Assembly: GCA_943704525.1 (NCBI GenBank)
Contig: CALSCQ010002227.1
Coordinates: 1 to 41,471 of the forward strand
Length of the DNA: 41,471 nt
DNA from: Pigoraptor vietnamica
Taxonomy: Eukaryota > Opisthokonta > Filasterea
Reading direction: 5' to 3'
Made by a program: the position numbers and the translations under genes. The notes under the pieces are model-generated. The model was not told where the DNA came from. It was given only the letters and a program-made list of their open reading frames with translations, and ran no database searches. Shown piece by piece: positions 8,503 to 19,531 of this stretch (the first letter of the stretch is position 1; the number at the start of each line of letters is the position of its first letter).

Positions 8503-8670
8503 TGTAACACCCACTGTGCGATAAACGATGAGTGTAACACCCACTGTGCGATAAACGATGAATGTAACATCCACCGTGCGATTGACTGATGGATGTAACA
8601 CCCACTCTAGAATGAAGGATGAATATAACACCCACCCTATGATGAAAATTTGATGTAACATCTACTCGAT
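8503..8670. repeat. Minisatellite of ~30-bp units, six copies
   Basis: Units begin with TGTAACACCCAC or close variants at 8503, 8533, 8563, 8594, 8624 and 8654, so the period is 30-31 bp. Copies 1 and 2 are nearly identical (TGTAACACCCACTGTGCGAT followed by AAACGATGA). Copies 3 to 6 diverge progressively but keep the TAACA-C-AC core and a GATGA-like end. It lies between two divergent genes and shows no dyad symmetry or cas-like neighbours, so it is not a CRISPR array. Confidence 0.9.
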
Positions 8671-9096
8671 GGTCCCAAACCTCCACCATGCCATGAACAG
8701 TAGCGGATTGACTAACCCTCACTCTTTGCTGCCTTGTAACCCTCACCCCTTCTTCCATCCCTTGGTAAATTTGTCACGTGATTGGTACCCCGGATGTGAC
8801 GCCCTTGGAAACGGCCACTGCCAAAATGGAAAATGGCACCTTTGTGTTCTTTGACTCCATCCACGCGCACAAAAATCCCCTTCTCGCGCTTCATTTTTCA
8901 CTCAGAAACCCTTCTTGCGGCCTTCCCTTTCTGCGGAGGGTCAGCGTCGCGCTCTCCTGAGGAGGTCTAGAGGGCGTTACGTTTGTCTATGGTGAGGTTT
9001 TTCAGGCGTCTCCGTCGACGAGAGCTGACGAATCATGTTGGGGTGACGTGCCGTTGAGCGAGGTAGCGGGGCTCTCCCCCCGCCCCACCGACCAAC

Positions 9097-12000
9097 ATGC
9101 GCCAACCGAAGCTGATCATCAGCGGGCGCCGCAAGAGCAGCGTGGATGCGACTGCGACGCAACGACTCCCCCCGGTCGCTGCCGCCGCCGCGACCGACAC
9201 GGGCAGTCGCGGCGACCTCCGCTTTCCCGGCATCGTGTACGACAGACGCGCCATGTCGGCGAACGACGTCTCGTCCATACGGCCGCGAGTGACGGGGAAG
9301 GCCCTTGATGCGAGTTCAAATTCGTCGAGTGGGCACGCCAGCTCCGAGACGCTCACGCGATCCGTGTCGGCAGTGCGTCCCATGAATCTCTTCCAGCAGA
9401 TTCAGCCGCTGACGGTGGTGACGACGCCCGGAGCGGCCGCGCCGAAGGAACCCGTGAAACGGGCGCCGACGCGTCTTGATCCCATCTCGCTCGCGGCCGC
9501 GCATGCCCTCGCTATACCTGAGGAAAAGACGGAGGTCGCGCGCGCGACGACGCCGCAAACCGAGACTGATTCCGACAAAGTGCAGCCGACGCCTCCACCC
9601 ACGGACCCAACAGCAACAGCAACAGCGACAGCAACAGCGACAGCGACAGCGACAGCGACAGCAGCGACCACATCGCAGGGTGCCGGTCCACCGCATCCCT
9701 CTCCGCTCCCGAGCGCCGCGCTGTCGTCGACGCCGTCGTCTCCAAAGACTCGCGAGGACCGACGAAGAGAGCGCGCGGCTGCGACTGCGGCGCGCGTCAA
9801 GGCGGTGGAGCTTGCCGTGGGCGCCAAGTCGCCGCTTGAAGGCCTTACAGGGCTTATGCGGCTGAAGGCGGAGGTGCGGTACATGAGCAAGGTGACTCTG
9901 CGCGTGTTCATCTCGATGCCGGAGCGAGGGCTGGAGGAAGAGCGGCGAATACTGCACGAGCAGCTCTTTCCCGAGCTTCGCAACGTGTGTGAGGAGGCGG
10001 GTATCTTCTTTGTGCCCGTGGAAGTGCGCTGGGGCGACGGAGAAAAGGCCAACTACCTCTCGCTCGCCCACGAGATGATCTCGGACTGCGACATTTTCGT
10101 TGGATTCCTCGCGCAAAAGTACGGCCCACGCGCGGCGACCGACCCCGATGCAGAGGCCTCGATTGCGCGCGCCGTGCTGCGGGACCCCAGCGGCGGTGCG
10201 TGGATCGCAGAGCACAAGGACAAGAGTGTCACGGAGCTCGAGTTTCTCGCCGGCCACCTGCACGACCCCGGCCGCAGGCACGCGATATTCGCGCTGCGCA
10301 GCAGCGAGTACGATTCGCAGATGCTTGCGTCCACGCAGGGCACGGCGGAGTCCTCCAAGTACAACACGGAGAACGAGGACGCGTCGAACGCACTCGAAGA
10401 CCTGAAGGCGAAGCTGCGCCACTCTGCGAAGGCGGGCCGCTGCGCGCTGTACGCTGATTACGACGACCCCGAGCAGGGCGCCAAGCTGGTCGCGGACAAG
10501 CTCACGGCGATTGTCGAGGACCTCGGAGCCGCGCGAAAGGAGGTCGGGTTCGGTCAAGGCGATGCCGAAGCGTGCGCGCACGAGGCCTTCCTTCTCTCGC
10601 GCGCGGGCGAAAACCAGATCTACGTGGGCGGCGACAAGTACTTTGTGGCCATCGACTCGTTCGTGGAGCACCCCGTCGCCCCTACGGCCGCGCCCATTCT
10701 CGTGATCACGGGAGAGGCGGGGTGCGGCAAGTCTTCGCTTCTCGCAAACTGGGTGTACCGAGCCAGCCAGCGACGGGCGGCTGAATTGGGGGGCATCACG
10801 GCGGTCGCGACGCCTGCGCCGAGGCCAGAGGGTCCTAGCGAGGGGGGCGCCGAGAACGCGGCAACTGCGACGAGCGATAGCAACGCGGCTTCGATGACGG
10901 GCTCGGCAGCAGCGTCTTCGCTCAAGTCGTTGAGCAGTAGTGGAGTGGGCGTGGGGGGAGAGAAGGCGGGCGGCGAGAAGGGGACCGATCCGAAATCGCA
11001 GGGCACGCACGTGGTCCCGCGCGCCGTGTACCACTTTGTTGGCAGCAGCACGCACAGCGCCGACCCGTCGAACACGGTGCGGCGTCTGATTATCGGACTG
11101 GAGATTGCTCTCGGCGTGCCTCCAACCGACCCAGGGCGACTGGAAAACCTGCTGAAGGCGCGCGGCACGGGCGGTGATGATGCGAAGCCCACTCCGAGCG
11201 ACAACGGTGCGCTCAAAACGGCGGCCGTTAGCGACGGCAAGCCATCGACGGAGGGCGGGGAAGGGCAGCCGGCGTCGAACAGCAACGGGGGAAGCAGGAG
11301 GGGATCGAACGCGTCGAGGGCGGACGACAGTTCAGACGCCGCCCCGTTCGAGGCGCTTGTTACTCGACTCGCGGAGCTGTGCCGCATGGTGGATGAGAAG
11401 GCGCCGAAGGTCGTCGTGGTCATTGACGCAGCGGACCAATTTGAGGACAGGAACGGGGCTCCGGAGCTCGCGTGGCTGGCACGTGCGGCGCAAACGGCGG
11501 GCGCGAACATGCGGTTCGTCGTGTCGGCGGTGTCGGACTCGAAGACGATTGCGGCGGTGCGCAAGCACGGGTGGAAGCTGTTGCTGTTGCTGCACCTCTC
11601 GCCCGATGAGAGGGCGCGCGTGTTGCAGGAAGTGTTGTTACAGCGCGGGTGCACGCTCACCGACGCACAGACGGCGGCGATTGTCAATTCGCAACAGGCG
11701 GCGAGCCCGCTGTACCTTCGCGCGGTGCTTGAGGAGGTGTGCGCGTACTCGAATACGGAAAAGTTGGACAAGAAGATTGACCAAATGCTCATGGCGAGGA
11801 ACACGGTGGGTGCCCTGTTCTCTCGCTTTCGTATTTACTGGTGCGGAGTGTATGTTAGTATGTGTGGGGGGGGGGGGGGGTGTGCGTGCGTGCGTGTGTG
11901 CGTGCGTGCGTGTATGCAGGGTAATTGTACATAGCTGTGCCTCTGTAACAGCCGATTGAGCAAGGGCCGTTCCTGTCTACTGCGCAGTCGTCTCTTTTCG

Positions 12001-15000
12001 TGCGCGTCCTGCTTCGCCTGGAGAAGGAGGCGCGGAGAGCGAGCCACACGGCACTCAACGTTGTCGGCGATGTGATGGGCGCGATCAAGGTGCGTGCACA
12101 CACTGGCCCTTCAGTGGCTCAATGCCCCCGTGCTATGCGAACCTTCTACGCATCGCTGAGTGTGCCCGCGTGTGCTTGCATCCATACGTATTCGTCACCC
12201 TCTTCCGATGCTGGTCTAGGTATCGTGCGTGGCTTATCCTTTATGTTGTGTGTGCGGCGGCGCAGGTGTCACGATACGGGATGTCGGAGCTGGAGATTCT
12301 CGACCTCCTCGACGACAAGGCGCGCTACTGGATGCCGCTGTACAACTCGGTCCGAAGGTGTGAGGGAAAACGCGCCTCGTTGGTTGTTTGCCTCTGCGTC
12401 TGTGGCGAGGGCTTTTTGTTCAAATCGCGATTCGCCTTTTGGGTGCATAATGACAACAACGTCCCGTTCTCTTCGCAGATACCTCGTTATGCGCGGCGGC
12501 CTTGTCGCCTTCTTCCACCGGCAGCTTTCGGACGCCGTCGTCGAAAAGTACCTCTCCGACCCTTCGCGCCTCAAGGCCCACCGCGTGCGCCTCGCGACCC
12601 TGTTCTCGGAGTATGAGCCCACGTCCGAACGGCGAATCCAAGAGTATCCGTGGCTCCTCATGCAGCTGGGGGACAAGGGGTCTCTGCTGAGCTACATTAC
12701 GACGCCTTCGGTGTTCGAGAAGATGTGCACGGGGCCGTACAAGTTCGACCTCCTCCGATACTGGCAGTATTTGGGCAAAAACGGACGCGAGATTTCCGAC
12801 GCGTACAGGAAGGTTTACGCCGACTGGAGGCGCAGCCAAAGCGGCAAGACGTCGGCGCACAACAGCAGCGGGACGCTGAACGCGTCGTCCACGTCGGCGC
12901 TCGCAAACTCTGGAAACAGCGGGGCCAGCGAGGACACCGGCGACGATTCCGCGGGGAACTCGCTGTCGCAGCAGGAGTTTACGGCGGGTTCCCTCACGGT
13001 CATCTCAGAAAGCGTTGCGACGCGCGTGACAAAGGCGATGCTGGACCTGGGCTCCTTCCTGTACTTTGCGGGCTACCCGAGCGACTCGATACGGCCGTTT
13101 GAGCGCGCGCTTGCGCTGACGGAGGCGCAGCATGGCCGCGAGCATCCGCGCGCGGGCATCATCCTGAACAACCTCGCCATCGTGCACGAAATAGAGGGGA
13201 ACTTGGAGGAGGCCGCCAAGCTGTACGAGCGGTCGATTGCGATACGCATGGCGACGGACGGGGAGTCTCTGGAGATTGCGCAGGTGCTGCACTCGCTCGC
13301 GTCGGTGCACGACGGCACGAAGAATTACACGCGCGCCGCGGAGTTGTACACGAAGGCCCTCGCCATCAAGGAGCGCGTGCTGGGCGACAAGACGCACCCG
13401 GAGATTGCGGCGACGACGGCGTCGCTTGCGGCCGCCAAGAGGCACCTCGGCCAGCACAACGACGCTCTGCGGCTGTTCCAGCGTGCGTTGGGGATGTACG
13501 AGGTGGGTTGCGGCTGTCGAATATGTGCACGTGGACGCAAGCAGACGTAGTATCGTGCCACTTTGCGCCTCGTTACTGAGAACGAAGAACGATTTTTTGC
13601 GTGCGCCGCAGTCTCGCTACGGCCAGGACAGCGCCGAGTCTGGCGACTGCCTGAGCCACATGGCGGCCATCTACGAGGACCAGGGCGACCTGTCACGTGC
13701 CCTCGAGTTTTACCGCCGCAGCCTTGACATTCGTCTCGCGCAGAAGAGCGAGATGCAGGAGGAAACGGCCGTCGCCATGAACAACCTCGCGGGTGAGTGG
13801 CATGAGCGCCCTTTCTTTTTGGCGCGTGCGCCCGCGTGTGGACGCACGCGCCCAAGAGGAACGCACAGGCGAGCGCATTGCATGAAGACACTCTCACTCA
13901 CACACAATGCGGATTGTGCGCAGGCGTCTACATCAAGGTCGGCGACAAGCGGAAGGCGCTGGACCTGCTGCACCGCGCCCTCCACATAAAGCAGACGGTC
14001 CTCGGCATGCACCACCCGTCGTGCGCGTCGACCCTCGAGAACCTCGCCGTGTTGCACGAGTCGATGATGGACGATGCGCCCAAGGCGGTGGAGCTGCGTG
14101 CGAGGGCACTTCAGATCATGGTGTGTGTGTGGGCTTGCCGCGTGTTGACTTTGGGGTCGCATCACTTTGGACTCCCTTATGTCGCACACGAAGTCGGTGG
14201 AACGGCATCTTTGTGTGCGTTGTTTGAAGATGTCTTCGGTGTCCAGCATACTTTGGCTGGCACAAAGAGAAAGGAAACGAGAGCAGAAGTGCGTACCGCC
14301 CTTCGCGCACTCGCAACGCTTTGCATTAACGCGCAATCATCCGCCGCAGATTTTGTCTCTCGGCGAACAGCACATTGACGTCGGTGCGGCGCGCCATCGC
14401 CTCTCGATCCTCTACGCGAAAATGGGCGAGGTTGACAAGGCCGCCGACCAGGTGCGTGCGTGCGTTTGCTTGTGTGCGCACGTCTTTGTTTGCTCTCGCT
14501 TGGCGTGTGTTGCGTGGATATGGGGTTTTCAGAGTGCTACATTTCTGATGCATAATTGTGTGTGAGTTCACCTAAACTCATCCCCCACAACCACACCCCC
14601 AACACGCACATACGCAGGCGCGCCTCGCACTCGTCATCTACACCGAGAAGTACTCGATCGGCAGCCCCATGCTCGTCCCTGTGATGGAGAACTACTCGTC
14701 GGTCCTCCAGGCCAAGGGGGACATCGAGGGCGCGCTTGCGCTCCTCCGTAACGCGATTGGCATCAGGGAAAAGGACCCCTCCACCGGCCCCGTCGACATT
14801 GTGCAGGCGGGCATTCGCCTCGCGTCGGTGCTCCAGTCGAGCGAGAGGCACCAGGAGGCCCTCCCGCTGTACTCGAAGGCCTTCGCGGCGCTCAAGACGG
14901 TCAATGGGGTGCGTTGTTTCACGGCGGTTGTTGGCGTCTGTGTGTGCATGCTTGGTTATCTGCTCTACAGGCGCAAGTGCCATCGTAGAGCGTAATGCCC

Positions 15001-15763
15001 TGTCGCCGTCTACTTTGCAGCACATGTGCCTGCATACGCGCTGCATAGTCTGCCTACTCTTTGATCTGCGCTCTTGTCGCATCCCCTTTAACAGCGTGTG
15101 CCTTGTTCCACGCAGCCGAACGACCTTCAGGCGGCGACTGTGCTCGAGCGCATCGCCCGTAGCCAAGAGGTCCTTGGCGGCCAAGAGGCGGCCCTCCAGT
15201 CGTTCATTGAAGCGCTCGAAATGCGCGAGAAGACGCGCATGGTCTACCTCGAGAACCAAGCGGACCCGAGCCTCAAGTCCGTTACCTCTGCGCGTCCCGC
15301 TCCGTCAGTGGGGGACGCCGATTACGTGAGCGTCGAGACGCAAGTCGCGAGCATAGTCAACACGCTCGGGAACGTCGTGCGTCTCCTCGCCGCGCGGGGC
15401 GACTTCCCGGCGGCGCTGCCGTACCTCATACGACGCATCCAGGCCATGGACCAGATTGGGCAGAACACGTCGACGGCGTATGCGACCGACCTCCACAACG
15501 CCGGGGCCATGTCGCTGAAGCTGGGCATTACGGACTCCAAGTCGCGCAACCTACTCGTGCGCGCGCTCGAGCTCCGGGAGAAGCTGCTCGGCGAGGAACA
15601 CGAGCAGACGTGTAACACGCGGCAATGGCTGGCGGGATGGCCTCCGCCGAGCCCCCGTCCACCGATGAGTGCCGGCAGTGGGACTGTGTCGCACTCTGAC
15701 AGCGAAGAGGACTTTACGCTGCTCGGTCTGCCAAACATCCACCTTCACGCGCGCCCCCGTTGA
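9097..15763 (+). CDS. NPHP3-like: Nephrocystin-3-like protein (DUF4062, P-loop NTPase, TPR)
   Basis: Nine exons traced: 9097-11805, 11988-12089 (or from 11952), 12266-12357, 12479-13502, 13612-13792, 13924-14120, 14350-14451, 14618-14908 and 15116-15763. Phases agree throughout and give about 1,781 residues. The N-terminal ~250 residues are low-complexity with a Thr-Ala repeat. DUF4062 starts at ~265 (LRVFISMPERGLEEER, FVPVEVRWG). The NTPase has Walker A GEAGCGKSS at ~539 and Walker B VVVVIDAADQ at ~771. Kinesin-light-chain-type TPRs run from ~1150 to ~1700, with motifs such as NNLAIVHEIEGNLEEAAKLY and LGEEHEQT. Human nephrocystin-3 combines an NTPase with KLC-like TPRs and acts at the ciliary inversin compartment. 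A similar ciliary role is inferred. The N-terminal myristoylation Gly of animal NPHP3 is absent (start MRQPK). Other DUF4062-NACHT-TPR proteins remain possible. Confidence 0.85.
9610..9666 (+). repeat. Coding microsatellite, (ACAGC[A/G])n, encoding (Thr-Ala)n
   Basis: Nine to ten ACAGCR hexamer units encode an alternating Thr-Ala run at about residues 172-189 of the nephrocystin-3-like protein. The hexamers keep frame if copy number changes. Overlapping frames read as poly-Gln or poly-Arg-Gln and are artefacts. Confidence 0.85.
11866..11930 (+). repeat. Intronic G15 run followed by (GTGC)n
   Basis: A 15-base G homopolymer (11866-11880) directly followed by TGCG/TGTG repeats lies in intron 1 of the nephrocystin-3-like gene. 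The G run and the following GT-rich sequence are typical of the sense-strand intron bias in this window. The exact homopolymer length is a likely sequencing or assembly weak point. Confidence 0.9.
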
Positions 15764-16173
15764 AGTGCGCGGCGCCGTGCATTTTTTGCTATCGCGCATG
15801 CATATGCGTGCGGCTGTGTGCGTGCGAGTGCGTGGCGATGTCTGGCACGTCGCCCTTTGCACTCGATCGCACTTTCACTCCGTTTCTTTTTTTTTCTCGC
15901 TTCCTGTCGTTGCATTGCGTTTGGTTTTTCTGTTTGTTTTGCAATGTTGCGTTTTCGCTTGCGTTCCGCGTGTTTTAAAACTTATTTGCCCCGAACGGCC
16001 AAAAGCAAATTGTGACGGGTTATTCGCACCACCTGAGGACACACACGCGCTTCCCTCCCGCATCAATGGCAGGCAAACGGCCGAGACAATCAGGCTCTCG
16101 TTGACCAATCCCACACACATCGACTACGCTTCGTCATAATTCACACCCCCACAGAGAAGGGCACACCTGCAGT
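15764..16173. other. Convergent 3' intergenic region
   Basis: A 410-bp gap between the stop codons of the nephrocystin-3-like gene (+) and spastin (-). It contains T-rich stretches (about 15888-15960) that fit a 3' UTR or cleavage region for the plus-strand transcript. No coding exon or RNA gene was recognised. Confidence 0.6.
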
Positions 16174-18790
16174 TCATTCAGAGCTGCCCTTTTCGTCCCT
16201 CCACCTCACAAACTCGGCGAGGCTTCCTGGGTTCACACTCGGCCGTATCTTCCCCAAACTGCGCTTGAAGTCGTCAACGCGCACGGGGCGAATCTTGTCC
16301 GCGGGTATGTCCGCCACACGACTGCCGAGATCTCGCAAGGGGCCGAACGCGGCGTCCTTGGCGAGGGCGTTGAGGTCGCTGAACGAGTACCCTTCCGTCT
16401 GTGCCGCGATCCAGTCGACGTCCACGGGACGAAGGTCGTTCTTCTGCTTCGAGAGCAGCTTGCGCACCATCTCCGCACGCGGGGCGCGCTCGGGCAGCGG
16501 CACGTATATACGCTGCGATGGGCGCATGCAAAAATAAGCAACAATTTCGGACGGTATGTCATCTCCTTCTCGGTGCCTTCTCCGAACTCAACCGATGAGA
16601 CGCAACCGTTAGTGTACGAGTGCAGAGATGTGGTCGTTTGTGTGAGATGTGAGCCAAAGCAACCACCTGTGCCTAACAAGGGCGCCCGTTTGTCTCCATA
16701 CCGCCGACCACCACACACCAAATGGCGTCGTCACATACCTTTGGAAAGCGGCGCAGAGCAGCCTCGTCGAGGTCCCACGGGCGGTTCGTCGCTGCCATGA
16801 CGACAATCTTGTCCGCGGCCGACGCACCGACGCCATCGAACGCCACAAGGAACTCCGTCTTGAGGCGGCGGCTTGCCTCGTGCTCGTTGCTGTTGCGCGC
16901 GCCGAGTATGGAGTCAATCTCGTCTGAAAGAGAAAGAGGAGGACAGAGAAAGAGGGGGGGGGGGGGAGAGGAAGAGAGAGAGAACTTAGTCAGTTTGAAG
17001 CTGCATCGGGATTCAATTCACATCTCATTAAAAGAAGGGACTATGGGACTCGAAAGCACGCGCAACGTCGGAGCGCACCAATAAATATGACGGCACGATG
17101 CTTCTCCCGCGCGAGCGCAAAGAGTGTCCGCACAAGCTTCTCGCTCTCGCCAACCTGCGCACACGCAAAACGACGAGCAGAGCGTTAGATCGTGTGAGAT
17201 GAGGACGCGAGTCGGCGGTGGAGGCCCAAGAACGTATGTCACGGACAACAGCACTTACAAATTTGGAAGTCAACGAAGCGGCGCTAATGTTGAAAAAGAC
17301 GGCGTCCGCCTCGCAAGCGACGGCTTTGGCAAGCATGGTCTTGCCTGCGCCAAATGGGGCAAATCGAGAGATGGGGGAAACATCAGAACAGCGCAAAGCA
17401 TGGTATTCCACTGCGACAACGGCAACGGACGAAACGACCCGACGATACCGCGTGGAGGCACACGTGCAAACCCTGAACTGACTCGCACGATCGAGAACGA
17501 ACGACAGCAACGCAGCCGCAGAGACGCGCGCCATGCCCACCGTTCCCTGGTGGCCCAAACAGCAGCAGGCCCTTTTCCGGCGTGCGGAGGCCCGTGAACA
17601 GCTCGGGGCGCCGCGCGGGAAGAATGACCATTTCGTTCAACGCCTGCTTGGGACCCTCCAGGCCGGTTATGTCCGAAAACGACACCTGCGGACACGGCGT
17701 GGAGACACCAGCGCGCGCGTAAGCAACGATACCGCTGCACGCAAGGACTAAAGAAGAATGAGGAGCGACAAAACGAGAGAAGAGATGGGGATTCGCTTGA
17801 GAAACGCTTTCATCGAGATATGATGGGACATACAACGTAACGTAGAGTCGAGGTCCATCGGCTACCACTGACGCACAGCAGAGAGGTAAAGACCGCAGTG
17901 CTCGGCAGTCACAGCGTTGAACCCCGTCGACTCTATGGAGGGGCAGATAAGACGACGGTGTCACGTGCCTTGGCAAGCTGGTCGACAATTTCGCTCTCGA
18001 TGGTTGCGACCAATTTCGGGTCCATCGATTGCAGCGCCTTGGAGTGGTGCTGCTGCGCGGACGGCGCGCGCGAGAGCTGTGGGCTGTGCGAGGACGACGA
18101 CTTGACAGACTGGAGGGGCGTGCAGAAATGAGTGCGGGAAGGGCAGACAGGCAAGCGTACGCACGCTAACACGCGTGGAGGAAATGGAGCCGCATTGCAT
18201 GCACGCGCAACAACATTCGGAAGCCACCACACCAAAAACACCAGCGCGACGCACTCACAAATACGCGAGTATCCCACCTTCACGCTCGCTTGCCGCTTCG
18301 AGAGACTCGCGCTGTTCGCTGCTGTCGCAAGGGACACAGACGCAGTGGCCTTACCCGAGAGCGCCCCCTTCCGCTCAATGGCAATCGACTTGTAACTCGT
18401 CGCCTGCTTCCTCAACTTCGCCAAAGCGGCCTCGTTGGTCGGACCGGGAAGTCGGTCACGTGCGCCTGAGGCGGCAGCAATAAGCGAGTCGGCATCGACG
18501 ACGACCTGCGCCAGATTATCGAACATTCGTTTAACACGCGTTGCACGCTGAACTTCCTATCGTGCAAATGATCAAAGTGCAAGAATGTGTGGACGCTGTA
18601 CTGTGGTAGTGGGCAGATAGGCGCACGCTTCCTCCACCTTGTCGTACGTCTGAATGGCGCGGTCCGATTCCTTCTGCTCGTCAAATGTCATGGCGGCCTC
18701 AAGCAGCGTGCGCACCCCATCTCGCCTCGTGGCGAGCTCCGCGAGGAGGGGGTGCGAGGAGACGGACGCCATGGGTCTACCGGCACTCAC
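16174..18790 (-). CDS. SPAST: Spastin, microtubule-severing AAA ATPase
   Basis: Eight exons: 18790-18602, 18505-18278, 18109-17969, 17685-17541, 17344-17259, 17154-17079, 16923-16739 and 16512-16174. They total 462 codons from the first ATG, or 456 from the second (18772). Residues ~10-90 form a MIT domain ([20 protein letters not shown]). A Ser/Lys-rich linker matches the position of the microtubule-binding region. The AAA core has [34 protein letters not shown] (Walker A ~228-237), [11 protein letters not shown] and VIFIDEID (Walker B ~285-292). It also has [30 protein letters not shown], and a spastin C-terminus ([28 protein letters not shown]). Spastin hexamers pull on tubulin tails and cut microtubules. 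The protein starts at the MIT domain and lacks the N-terminal membrane hairpin of long animal spastin, so it resembles the short (M87-type) form. Intron 3 appears to use a GC donor. Confidence 0.93.
16957..16985 (-). repeat. Intronic G13-14 run and GA repeat
   Basis: A G homopolymer near 16957-16970 on the plus strand (C run in the spastin transcript) is followed by GAGAGAGA, inside the spastin intron between 16924 and 17078. On the sense strand this is a pyrimidine stretch upstream of the acceptor before 16923 and may serve as its polypyrimidine tract. Confidence 0.8.
17686..17968 (-). other. Spastin intron 3, probable GC-AG intron
   Basis: Exon 3 must end at Lys (AAG) for the protein to read [16 protein letters not shown], which aligns without gaps to the family pattern EIVDNGTAVKFDDIAG. 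The bases after AAG are GCACGT, a GC-type donor. The acceptor at 17686-17688 is a normal CAG. The nearest GT donor (4 nt further) would shift the frame and give a stop in the next exon. Confidence 0.7.
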
Positions 18791-19531
18791 TGTGTGCCGT
18801 GTCGGAGCTTGTGAGCAGGCTTTTTAAGAACTCTCACGCCACACCGAACTCTCGAACAAGTCATTCGCACAATTGTCCCAAATCGATACGCCTGTCTCAC
18901 TCACCACCCGACACAGCCGCATACTCGCATCACTACACCGACAACCCACATAACGCACGCAGTAACGCACCTCGCCTTGCCTGAGGCGCGCACAGCCGCG
19001 TCGGAGTGCTGCTATTTCCCGAAGGTTGCGACGACGCCGCCGGCGACGTTCCGGCCGACGTGCCCCAGTAGCTCGCAGTCAACCCCCAAAACCAGTCCCA
19101 CGTGGAGCGAGCCGCGGACGACACGCGTTCAGAGACGACTTGTGAGAGGGGGGCTGCCATGTAGGCGACTGGCGCAATTGTAGCGGCGTCCGCACTGACG
19201 CGTGCGGTTCACCCACGCTGCCGCATTCCTCAGTCTTGTAACTCCAAAGTGAATAACGGTGTCGCAAGCGTCACGTGCACTGCACAGTAACCCACTCGTA
19301 CATGTAACGGCGGAGTGCACGTTGCAAAATCGCCGCTGGGCGTCGTTCACAGACGCTGGGGCTTTCGCGGCGACGCAGCCGTCATCAGTTTCAAACCTTT
19401 TCATCGGAACGTAAAAACCGTCTCCGGAACGTAAAAGAAGATTAACTGTCACGTGACCGCTCCAGGAAAAAAAACGGCGAACAGGCTCTGACGGCGAACA
19501 CTGAAACCAAAAGCGCGATGAAGAACAAAGA
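18791..19531. promoter_or_regulatory. Divergent 5' region of spastin and the DUF7918-like gene
   Basis: A 741-bp head-to-head interval. No coding sequence, RNA gene or repeat was recognised. It presumably holds both promoters, since the two start codons point away from each other. No TATA box is evident near either start. Confidence 0.45.

Larger units (their letters stand above)
7546..9096. promoter_or_regulatory. Shared divergent 5' region of the dystroglycan-like and nephrocystin-3-like genes
   Basis: A 1.55-kb head-to-head intergenic region with no recognisable coding sequence. It holds a two-copy direct repeat near 7633-7684 and a six-copy ~30-bp minisatellite at 8503-8670. A CCAAT box in reverse orientation (ATTGG) lies near 8781. 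A ciliary gene might carry an RFX X-box (GTNRCC-N-RGYAAC), but I did not find a clear one. The regulatory role is inferred only from gene orientation. Confidence 0.5.

Noticed and set aside
8503-8670. Possible CRISPR-like array (regular ~30-bp period)
   Set aside because: The whole unit repeats with no unique spacers, and the window is eukaryotic. It is a minisatellite.
8900-9096. RFX X-box expected upstream of a ciliary gene
   Set aside because: No sequence close to GTNRCC-N(0-3)-RGYAAC was found in the 200 bp before the start codon.
9316-11055. 579-codon open frame on the minus strand
   Set aside because: It is antisense to the first exon of the nephrocystin-3-like gene, rich in Arg/Leu/Ala from GC bias, with no motifs.
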